A DNA stretch of 64,000 nt from Symbiodinium microadriaticum (taxonomy: Eukaryota > Sar > Dinophyceae > Suessiales > Symbiodiniaceae): assembly GCA_001939145.1 (NCBI GenBank), contig LSRX01001099.1:164698-228697 (forward strand). The letters run 5' to 3'. The notes beneath the pieces are model-generated. The model saw only the letters and a program-made list of their open reading frames with translations, did not search any database and was not told the origin of the DNA. Shown one piece after another: positions 10,785 through 20,430 of this stretch (position 1 is the stretch's first letter; each line of letters opens with the position of its first letter). The position numbers were made by a program, and so were the translations under genes.

Positions 10785-12300
10785 GTACGCTTCCATGTGT
10801 CGGGCATGGGGCCGCGGTTGCAATGGCGACTCTTGCCGAGGCCATTTGGGTCAAGACTTGTATAGCTGGCAACTGGCAACGTAGGACCTTTGCTTGGATT
10901 CAGCTTCGGGAGTGAGCACAGAAACGTGTCTTCGGCTCCTACCGATTTTGTCATGTGCGAGCCGCGTGGAATGCGCGACATGGGCTAATCTTGGGGCAGC
11001 TGGCAGCAAACTTACTGAAAAGAATTCACCTTCATCCTAACACGTGTCGATACGGAGCAACTGAGACATGCAACAACAAGTCTGATCCACAGTTTTCCTT
11101 TTCCTTGCGGTACTTGCCCCGTGTGTTTGCAAAGTATGATGGGTCCAGCTCAGGTCTCTACTAACTCTATTACTGCCCTGTGGCAGTACATGGCAGCAAA
11201 CACGGTCTGATACCGGGCCTGTGCCGCCCAAGCAGAAGAGCGAACTCGGCGTTGTCTCTTCCGAACTGGGCTGAGCTGAAGACCAGCGACGGCCGTCAAA
11301 TTACACATGCACCTTGCAAGTCAGCCAACTGTTATCGAAGCCAGTTGGGCAAACACCAGGCGCATGGGCAATGTGCATGCAAGACGTGTCCTAACCTACG
11401 GACACGTAGCTGTTAGCGGACTGCTACATTCCGGTTCAAGCCTCCGATGCTGGGCCTGAAAGCACGGTAGGAGCATACATGCACCAAGCTAAATTCATGA
11501 CATTCCGGTGTTTGGCACAATGCAGAGCAGCAAAAAGCAGCACTTCCGAAGTGTATTTACCTTAACTTTTCCCATGCAGGGCCTGTTTCACCCACATGGC
11601 AAGCAAAAGGCCAAGCCTGAATCAGCAGTCTTCCGAGGATCTGCGGCATGCGACGGTTTCTCGACTGGCTTTCTCTGTTAGTCATGGACTCGCTGTCAAC
11701 ACATCTGGAAGATGTCCTGAGGTTCTTTGTAAGGAAGGCTTGGAATCGATAGTAAACTTCACGCCACTGGGCATGCGGTGAGTGCCATGCATGCCTGCCT
11801 TCCATCATGTCCGCAATAGTTCTCGCCGTCGAGTAGATGAGGCCCGTTCACGTCGTGAAGGATCTGCCAACACCCTGGCCCAGATGCCTGGGGCTCGTAT
11901 GTGGAAGCTAAGTTTGGTAGCACAGACATGGGTATTTCTTCATGCTACTCGGTCCTGCGCTGAAGCCAGATCGAGAAACCCGATACTAAGCACACTCTTT
12001 CCCTCGCTCGCTAGTTGAAACACGAACCCGGGGACTTGAAGACTGCGCTCGGCCCTGCTGGGCCATCCTCTCTTCTGGAATCAACTCGCACATGACTGCA
12101 CAACCATCGTCCCCAGGACTAGCTGAGTGAGATGACAGACATCTGCAAGCAAAGTAATCCTTGACAGCTGCCAGTGAGTCGTCGCGATACAAGAATGCCT
12201 TCTTACCGTGGCGAGTTTCGCATGCTCAGGTCAGGAATTGGTGCGACACCTTGGTGCCGAGAGTTGCTGTGTTGCAGTCAGCCACGGAAGGCTCTGGTGC
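10785..12300. other. No gene recognised
   Basis: This should contain the next CLC exon if the gene is intact here. I see no YYFPPK-like or equivalent exon. Only short unsupported reading frames are present. Confidence 0.35.
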
Positions 12301-12317
12301 TCCGTGATCGACCTGAG

Positions 12318-14794
12318 CCGAGGAAAGACGCCTACTCGAGATGATCTGGTGCTCGCGGTTTCGCACGCCTGGTCGCACCAGCTACATCCGGATCCGCTGG
12401 GTTGCTCAGATCGCACAGCGGAGGGTTACGAAGTCGATGGCACCGCTTTAGCGGCAGCTTCGAGAGTACGAGTGACCAGTGAACAAGCTCGAAAACCATG
12501 AGCTGCAGCTGCAACTTACTTGTTACAATTTCCCTTTCACACATTTGCTCGTCTCACAGGTCCATGTGAGAAGAGTCTGAACACGCAACGGTTGAGTGCA
12601 CCGAAGCAATCGAATTATCAGCACACTTGGTTTTTGCTAGTTTCAGTGCCTCGATGCAGGGAAAGTTTATCGCTGGAGCAACAGACGTGTCACTCGGGCA
12701 GGCCAGTCGAAGCATTATGGGCTTTGTAACGCGACTAAAGAAGGGCCACCGGCCAGCAGCCGCACCTTTGCATCGCAAGCAAAGGCTCCCAGGCAAGACC
12801 TCCGATCCGAGCCGTAACGCAAAACGACGCTGTCAGCTTCTGTCAGCCAAGGACGCCAGGCCGAAACCATCAAGCAGCTCACTGAAGAGGCTCGCTATGG
12901 AGATCTATGGAGGCTCAAGTGGAGTCTGCGCTGAACTGACACCTGCAGGCTGTGAAGGATCACCAGATCAAAGGCGATGCGTCACTTTGCTTGGAATGAG
13001 AAAGTCGGGGTCTAGCCTTTTGGCACTTTCGCATCTTTTGGTATCGAGGCAGTGCATGTCAGCTCAATTGCAGCTTTCCAAGGATGTTATTTTATGATTT
13101 CATGAGCAACTGGACTGCAGCAAAGTTACTAGCATGAGCCATTTGTGGCCAGGGCTTTCGTCACTTGTCCGCCAAGGCATGAGCCAAAATCCATTCCAAC
13201 CAGGACAAACTGAGAGAAGTCCGCAAGAGCAGGCAGACTTTCTAAAAGCCATCGATGCCTTGCCAGAGGCAGGGTTCTTGCAGCTGCGATTCTCACGTTC
13301 TTGCATCTGCGTCGTGGTACAGACTGTGCTCCAGGTCTTCTTCACAGCCGATGCAGTGCTGCATGTGGAAGGGAATTGGCCAGAACTGGAGTGCGAGGGG
13401 CAGACACGAAAGGCAGATGGGTAGCCTACGTTGTCTCATAGTTCCATCGGCCCGCTTCACCGTCAGCTTTTCATAGCCAACCGAAATCTGATTTCGTAAA
13501 CGGTTCTCCTAGAGCAAATCACAGGTTCGGATATGTTGTTTCGTACAAGCGACGCTGCAGGTCAGCATGTCAGAACTGAACCGCATGAAGCTGAAGCAGC
13601 ATGGGTCGGCCGTGATGATGTACGACGAATACCCGGCCAATGCGGCATGGCTGAACATGCTGCAGATGTTGAGTGGATGCGCTGCTGTCCAGATATCTTT
13701 GCTTTATGGTGAATGTTGTAGCGTCTGGGACACACGCACCACGCATTCACTGACGCACTAGCCTTCCATGAACAAACACATTGCGAAGTATGGTTGGCCC
13801 AAGATGAGACAGGATGGCAGCGTGGCAGAATTGCCAGTCTTCACCATTCGCAGCGACCCCTCACTTGGCGACATCAAGAGCATCGACGATGTCTACAAGT
13901 TGAAGCGAGGGAAAGAAGGAACGGTCTCAGCCCGATGTTGTTGCCGAATATGCATCATCAAGCTGCATCAAGCTCACAGGCGGATGCTTGCCCTGCAGAC
14001 GACTTCATCGGCTCCACAAGTTGAGACCGAAGTCTGAAGCAGAGGCCGAGACAGACCCAGTGCAGCTTGACAATACCTATACCTTGAGAAGCACTGCCGA
14101 AGCCGTCGGCATAAAAAAGGACCTTGGACCCTGTCCCAAACGTCCACTGAGGTTCATCGTGCAGCCATCCCCAATGGGGAAGCGCAATGCAGTCCCGGCA
14201 GGCGAACGAGGCAGCAGACTGCTCGATTCTACCGTCCAATCTCGTCCATGTCTTCTTGAATCTGAGAGGTTGGATTTACTTCGAGCGACTCGTTTCCACA
14301 ATCCGTGTGGCCCTGACAGATGAGCAATATGCGGCAGAAGCCTCGGACCACAGGATGTTGTTGCAGTATTTGCCGCCCTCGAACTCCTTACAGCATGTCA
14401 GCCGAGGCTCGTACCGTCTACGCAAATGCGCCGGACTTGAAGGAGTGATTTGGACTGCAAGTAGCATTCAGGAGCCCTTTCACTTCGCGGGGGCTTCCAT
14501 AGTTGAGCCTCGTTGAGAAGCTCAGGTCGATCCTAGCTAGGGCACAGAAGTTGCGCCAGTGTGCTGCGCAAAGCAACAAGGCTTTGAAGGAGCCTTGTGC
14601 TGCAAGCAGCAATAAACAGTCAGCGCCGTCACGATTGCGGTCGATCTCTTCTTGTGTGTTAACTGATCTGAGGCGCAGTTCGAAGATTACATCGAGGAGA
14701 TCAAGCAGAAGACCTTTTCTGCCACATCCTTGGATAAGAAAAAGGCATCAACCAAAAACACGGCGACGGCATCCTGGCAAAAATCTCTGGGTTA
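12318..14794 (+). CDS. HET-like domain protein of a dinoflagellate-type family (multi-exon, start unknown)
   Basis: Exon fragments appear in the order expected for a HET-like (heterokaryon-incompatibility-like) fold. First is LVLAVSHAWSHQLHPDPLG near 12340-12400, where HET domains have 'LSHxWG'. Next is RSPQEQADFLKAIDALPE near 13215-13270, then VFFTADAVLHVEG near 13338-13380. Further coding-like exons follow at 13567-13690 (KLKQHGSAVMMYDEYPANAA) and 13770-13925 (GSVAELPVFTIRSDPSLGD). Then comes NLRGWIYFERLVSTIRVAL near 14247-14310, matching the 'RGWTxxE' end of the domain. The last exon reads FEDYIEEIKQKTFSATSLDK and stops with TAG at 14792-14794. The family link is from memory of dinoflagellate proteins with 'SHPW...HPDP' motifs. 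Function is unknown. Confidence 0.5.
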
Positions 14795-15621
14795 GGCATT
14801 CAGCGTCGTCTTGACGGTTCAACTGAGTGATAGCAGGTTTTTGCGGACCTCTCAGTCCAACCTCGAGTAGTCACAGATCAGCCATTCCAAACATTGCTGT
14901 AGCTGAAGGATCAGGGCAAAGTGCGCTGCAGCCCCTGCTAAAACAAAAGGCATTCACCAAGTCCATTGCTTCACAAAATTGCTTTCCGAGGTATTGACGT
15001 GCTTGTGCATGTGCGTATGCATGCATGTAAGTGTGCATGTATGTATGCATGTATGGATGGTAGGATGTATGTATTGTTTATGCAGTTATGCATGTATAGC
15101 ACGGCAGAATGCTTCATAACATGGTGCAAGATGTTTGAGATTGTCGTGCCACTCGCTCGTACGAGCCTCCTTTTTGCATCTTCCCTTGTCGCGTGCTTTC
15201 GAGACCCAGCGAGAGTTCGCTTGCAATGGGCTCTTGTGTGTGGCTGTCGCATGTAGCAATGCTGCGAGATCAGCGGTCGAGCGGGTTTGCTGAGCATACC
15301 TATGGAAACCCATCGCCTTGGCTTCCTTCAGTGCCCGAGATCCTGTATATTCCGCATCTGAGAATGCCCAAGATTCTTCGGGCGATGGCTCGCCATCGAA
15401 AAGCAAATAGTGCTGGATGCGAAGCTGCGTTTGACACGCCTGATCTGAGGACGTGGATTTGGTTTTTTCTTTGCTGACCCAGTTGAGACGGCGTGTCTCA
15501 CTGGCCCTCGCAATGACCGTCCGCAGCCTATCTGTCGAGGACTGCGCGGCCTTGTTAGCTGAGCCACTCGGTGATATAAGTTGGCCACTGACGCTTCTTG
15601 AGCACATGCGTGGAGAATCAC

Positions 15622-16287
15622 CATGCGGCAAAGGCAAGCTGACCTCAGTATTCAAGATGGGAGGGGCTATACTCCACTTCACAATGCCGCCAGGCAATGA
15701 GGGCCTTCCGGTTCCACTGCCTGCGTGCATCATGTGTCTGGGACACGCTGTCTGCAAACATCGGCAGGTTTCGAAACGTGGAAGTGGTGCAGCTACTTCT
15801 CGATAATGCCGCCAAGCGAGGACGATCAGACCTGCAGCATGAAGCCTGGTTTTGCTCCCTGCAAACCCTTCATATCCGAAGTAGGATGATGTCAGCATCG
15901 CAAGTCTGACCGAGTTCTTGTATTGTCTTGCTGTGTACGTTTCAGGAGCACGAGATCGGCTTGGCAACACCCCGGCTCATGTCATTCCGTTGTACGCTGA
16001 CGAGATCACCGTGGGATTGCTGCAACTCCTCGCGGACGATGCCAAGCACCTGCGAAAAAAGTGCCTGAACACAAGAATGCAGAGTTTTTTCTTTGACCGG
16101 ACTGCCGGCACAAACATGCTGAACAAAGCCATGGGCGCGGGTGTGTTTGTGTGCTTTTGGTGGACATGCTTTCGAGATATTGAATCAAGGAATCGGGCCA
16201 CTTGGATCGACTTGGCAGAGGTTCAAGCAGCCTCGGAAGTCGAGTTTGCAGATGAAGCAATCCACCAGTACGTTGAAAAGATGTGAT
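15622..16287 (+). CDS. Ankyrin-repeat protein exons
   Basis: Three exon pieces show ankyrin consensus. About 15633-15696 reads DLSIQDGRGYTPLHNAARQ, the DxxGxTPLHxAA start of a repeat. About 15770-15810 reads NVEVVQLLLDNAAKRG, the matching VVxLLLxxGA half after an intron. About 15947-16057 reads RDRLGNTPAHV ... ITVGLLQLLADDAKHL, a further degenerate repeat. A later stretch near 16220-16283 (SEVEFADEAIHQYVEKM) ends in TGA and may be a terminal exon. Ankyrin repeats mediate protein binding; no catalytic domain is visible. The exact start is undecided: an ATG at 15622 is in frame, but the gene may begin earlier. Confidence 0.62.
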
Positions 16288-16319
16288 GTAGCGCATCAGC
16301 TTGCCATTTTCTTGGTGAG

Positions 16320-16720
16320 CTTTCAACTTATCAGGAGATGAAGGATTCGGCACAGGAGTCCCAAAGTTGGCAAGCAAACTGGACTGAGGCTGGCCTGAGC
16401 GTCCTGAACCGAATGGAGTCCTGGGCCCTGGTTGCCGTAAATGGGGGGCCCTACCAGCCGATGATGGATTGGATTGCAGCGTGGCCCACCGCAAGAAAGC
16501 CATGCATGCTCCTGTTTTACGAGTTGCCTGAGAAGCACAAACGCCATGCCTCACTTGCAAAAGCTGATTGCATGCCAGCCTGCTGCAACACCACCCGAGG
16601 AAGAAAGCCGAGTACCCCGACCTTATCGAAAAATCGAAGGCGGATGTACGATGCTTGGATGCAAATCTGCAAGACTCTGACCAGACAGCAGTTGCACTCT
16701 GTTCAATTTTAACGCTACGT
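16320..16720 (+). CDS. Coding-like exons, product unknown (possibly the 3' end of the ankyrin gene)
   Basis: After an AG near 16334 a frame reads SWALVAVNGGPYQPMMDWI and later KPCMLLFYELPEKH. A second frame near 16595-16690 reads KAEYPDLIEKSKADV. Amino-acid use looks protein-like, but no domain is recognised and the splice structure was not solved. A G-rich stretch and an assembly gap follow. Confidence 0.3.
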
Positions 16721-16932
16721 CGCCCGCCTCGGCTGCTGAGGGGCAGAGGGCACGGGACACACGTCGGTAGCGTTGGTGCATGTCCGCAGCACAAACCCAG
16801 AGCTTGTGGGAGGAAGACAGGAGTTTCTACTGCACCAACAGCCTCTTCAAATGTTACCTGCCTGTCACCTGGTGGGCCAAGCTGGGAGAGGGCAGAGCAG
16901 GCGAGGGAGGGGGGGACGGGGGCGACGGGGGG

Positions 16933-17491
16933 NNNNNNNNNNNNNNNNNNNNNNNNNNNNNNNNNNNNNNNNNNNNNNNNNNNNNNNNNNNNNNNNNNNN
17001 NNNNNNNNNNNNNNNNNNNNNNNNNNNNNNNNNNNNNNNNNNNNNNNNNNNNNNNNNNNNNNNNNNNNNNNNNNNNNNNNNNNNNNNNNNNNNNNNNNNN
17101 NNNNNNNNNNNNNNNNNNNNNNNNNNNNNNNNNNNNNNNNNNNNNNNNNNNNNNNNNNNNNNNNNNNNNNNNNNNNNNNNNNNNNNNNNNNNNNNNNNNN
17201 NNNNNNNNNNNNNNNNNNNNNNNNNNNNNNNNNNNNNNNNNNNNNNNNNNNNNNNNNNNNNNNNNNNNNNNNNNNNNNNNNNNNNNNNNNNNNNNNNNNN
17301 NNNNNNNNNNNNNNNNNNNNNNNNNNNNNNNNNNNNNNNNNNNNNNNNNNNNNNNNNNNNNNNNNNNNNNNNNNNNNNNNNNNNNNNNNNNNNNNNNNNN
17401 NNNNNNNNNNNNNNNNNNNNNNNNNNNNNNNNNNNNNNNNNNNNNNNNNNNNNNNNNNNNNNNNNNNNNNNNNNNNNNNNNNNNNNNNNNN
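16933..17491. other. Assembly gap (559 N)
   Basis: A run of N flanked on the left by G-rich sequence (GGGGGGGACGGGGGCGACGG) and on the right by GAGGGGGGAAAAACGCC. Long open frames crossing it are artefacts of the N run. Confidence 0.99.
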
Positions 17492-17933
17492 AGAGGGGGG
17501 AAAAACGCCAAAAACCAGCAAACAGCGAGGGGGACAAAAGCCGACATCCAAAATCAGGCGAAGCCGGGCGGGGAGGGTGGAAAATAGACGCAAAAAACGC
17601 ATGGGTCCAACCACTTCGGCTGGAGTAGGTGGAGGGTACTTGAGGTAACCCCCAAGACGCCTGGGCCGGAGGCCTCGGCGGATTTACTCTTGCCACGCTT
17701 TTTAGTTTGTGCTATTTTTGGCATGTATGTATCTATCGCAAACTCTTTCTGCTGCTCAATATCTTTCTTGTTTTGTCTTAGCCTAACAAGCCTTCACAAA
17801 CAACCACTTTCTCTTACCTCCAGTCTGACAGAGCGTTTAGCCGATTGCCAGCCACCACACATGTTGATGTCGCAGTGCAGCTTGAGGCTTTCGCCGGCAT
17901 GGAAGATTTGCCGTCAGCAACACGGTTTTTGAA

Positions 17934-18866
17934 GTGGATTTGGGTGATGAGACGCGCCCTGTACGCTTGATTCGGCCCCTGTGGAAGCCCATTGCGACGT
18001 TGCTTTACATCGGCATCCCACGCTTTATTCCTTGGTCCTTGCAGGAGCCAGTCCTGGAGAGCTGGGCATGCGCTGAAGGCTTTAAGGTCCTCGCCATTAA
18101 CGAGGACACCGTGAAGCCCGAGTTGCTGCAGGAAGACAATCCACGCGTCTTCCAGGATGATTTGCTTGCTGTTGTCCATGCATTGCTGCCACAGCTGGGT
18201 GACCGCTTCGTACTAGTCGACAGCTCATTCGGCCCTGGCACTTTCCTGACATGGGAGCTTCGGCCCTTTTTGCAAGGTGCCCTGATCATCAATGTGCATT
18301 TGTTCAAGGCACCTGACTTCGACGAAACTGAGCTGGCACAGAAAATCAAGAAGAGGATGGCATTTCTAGGCGAGACATACGGCAGTCGTGACTATGACAA
18401 AATCCTGCCTTTACTGTCCGACTTTACCTATCCTACTGGTGGAGCAGAAGGCATGGAGCAGATAAAGGCTGGCTACCAGAAAGCCCTGGACAATGCATCT
18501 GACAACTTCTGGGATCTGGCACGTTTACAGCCTTCCTGGAATTTTGCCAAGCTCACGCCGATATTTTCTTCGATGCAAGAATGGCCGTTGCAGTCTCCGC
18601 CTGTCGTGCTGGCCGCCAGCGATCAAGCCCCCTTGGTGGTGGTGGGGGAGGCCATGCAGAGGCTGCAGCAGATCATGCCTGGTTCGCAGCTCGAGTTCAT
18701 CCCTTCAAGCAAGTGGTCTTGGCATTTGGAAGGCATCTTGGCAGTGAGGCTCAGACATTTCAAGTTTAGGCAAACCCAGCGTCACGCTGCACAGTCGTTT
18801 CCAGAATTAACTAGCAGGGACCGGCATGTGAAGGGGCCAGATGTGGCACGGATGCGGCAAATCTAG
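17934..18866 (+). CDS. Alpha/beta-hydrolase-fold protein, nucleophile motif not canonical
   Basis: A 310-codon open frame, the longest uninterrupted plausible protein in the window. RFVLVDSSFGPGTFLTWEL sits where the nucleophile elbow of alpha/beta hydrolases is expected, but reads V-D-S-S-F-G instead of G-x-S-x-G. Near residues 225-265, PPVVLAASDQAPLVVVGEAM followed by GSQLEFIPSSKWSWHLEG resembles the strand with the acid residue and the final histidine loop (here WHLE). A cap-like helical part lies between. The reading frame contains no obvious intron. The first ATG at 17934 is used only because it opens the frame; the true start could be an upstream exon. The last 30 residues look less constrained, so the real end may be a donor near 18740. 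Substrate unknown. Confidence 0.6.
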   Translation: MDLGDETRPVRLIRPLWKPIATLLYIGIPRFIPWSLQEPVLESWACAEGFKVLAINEDTVKPELLQEDNPRVFQDDLLAVVHALLPQLGDRFVLVDSSFGPGTFLTWELRPFLQGALIINVHLFKAPDFDETELAQKIKKRMAFLGETYGSRDYDKILPLLSDFTYPTGGAEGMEQIKAGYQKALDNASDNFWDLARLQPSWNFAKLTPIFSSMQEWPLQSPPVVLAASDQAPLVVVGEAMQRLQQIMPGSQLEFIPSSKWSWHLEGILAVRLRHFKFRQTQRHAAQSFPELTSRDRHVKGPDVARMRQI

Positions 18867-20430
18867 CTGAATCGTTCGCAGCCTGAGGAGAAGGTGTAGC
18901 GACAGTCATCTCGGAGCTCCTGTCCTCACTGTTGCCCGTGGGAGTGGCGGACCACTCGTCTCTGCAGGTGACACTGGCACTCAGGGTTGCAGTCTTTCTG
19001 TCTGACACCTCATGCCGTCGCTTGAGCTGTGGAGACTTGGGCCTTGGCAGGACATCACCGATGAGTTCCCGGTTCTCCACACTCTGGGTGTTTCTTGATT
19101 TAAAGGTGGATTCAGGACCGGTGCAGAGTCACAAAAACGAGCCAAGGCAGCGCCCAACATCTCCTTGGAAGGCTGCAATGTACCTTGCACTCCTTGCAAA
19201 ACCTGCAAGACATGCCCTGTGCAGTGAACGGCCGAAATATCGGCATATCTTTCGTTGAATCGATCGGTGCCAGCCGCCAGCCGAATCGTGTCCTAGTGCC
19301 CCCGCAGCCATGACCGATACGTTCAGGTTATCTTCTTGAAAAATTCCATCAACACATCTCCGGCTACTATGCGAAACCCTGCACCCCGGGACGAGTACCG
19401 ACAGCGCTTTTGGGTTCCGCAGCCTGTTTCCATCCTTCTCCTCGTGAGCAAAGACGACTCGTACCCTCCATTTTAGGCAGCAAGAAAGACAGAGTCGCCT
19501 ACATCGCAAGACATGACCATGACAGGCAGATGTCCGCATCCTATTTGCACCCAGGAATAGAGGAAACAGGCACGTGACGCTGACAATGACTGACAAGCTT
19601 CCAAAGGAAGTTGGCTTCCTCATTCCTACAGCGACATCCCAAGAGCAATGCCTGTACTTGTGCCGCAACTTTTTACCTGCACGCGCAATCTCCCTCGCAG
19701 ACAGTGCAAGTCGAAGGCTTGTCTCGTTTGCCACGTGCACCATGCACGTCCTGGAAAACAGGTGTCGTGCTCGCAACCTGTCGCTGCAACATGAATGAGA
19801 CTAGCAGTTTGAGGCCAAGGACACTTTGAGAATCCGAGTCTCAGAGCGTGCGGGCGCTCATGCTGCAGTAGACGAGAATGGGTTCTTCTTGATAGTGACA
19901 ACGGTGGCATGTGGATTACAATAAAGCTTGCGCTCCTCTTGTTGCACTGGCTGGCGAATTTGCACTGTGATTCTGTCTTTGCCAGGCCAGATGACTAGAC
20001 ACTTCTGCACTTTGATTACCAGCACCTTGCAGGTCAGCTCCAATTTTCCGTCCAGAACGTTGCTCATGGCATTCGTGTCATCCGCCGGCGGACTCAGATG
20101 AAACGGCAACATCATCGAAGCATCTTTGCTGCAATTGCCAGCTGGTACACTGCTCTGCTGGCCCAAGGTTGTGGCGACTCTTCTCCTTTCCGTGTCTGAC
20201 TTGACCGGCACAGGGCATCTGACATTGTACAGTGTGTCCGTGACTTGGCTTCTCCCGTGCTTGGATTGCAACAAGCTCGTACAAGTACTTGGTCGTTGAG
20301 CTGCAGGCGTTATACGATGACGCTGCATCCCAGCGATTACGCCAGATTCTGACACAGATGCCAGGATATTCTTTAGATTTTGTACTTTCAAGAAGGACTT
20401 ATTTTCACGGCCGATTCGCTCGCAGGTCAT
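18811..20430 (-). CDS. Coding-like minus-strand exons, product unknown
   Basis: Three minus-strand stretches have protein-like composition. About 20230-19858 contains VLVIKVQKCLVIWPGKDRI and EERKLYCNPHATVVTIKKNP. About 19250-19090 contains TLQPSKEMLGAALARFCDS. About 19080-18811 contains LIGDVLPRPKSPQLKRRHE and ends in a stop at 18811. No family was recognised and the joins were not solved. The end overlaps the last 56 bases of the hydrolase frame in a tail-to-tail arrangement. Confidence 0.35.

Noticed and set aside
15000..15075. TGCATGTATG-rich tract as a regulatory array
   Set aside because: It is an ordinary imperfect ATG(T/C) microsatellite in a probable intron or spacer.
16006..17696. 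Long open frames on both strands across the first N run (250-510 codons)
   Set aside because: They are open only because N codons cannot be stops. Real sequence on either side is short and has no consistent protein character.
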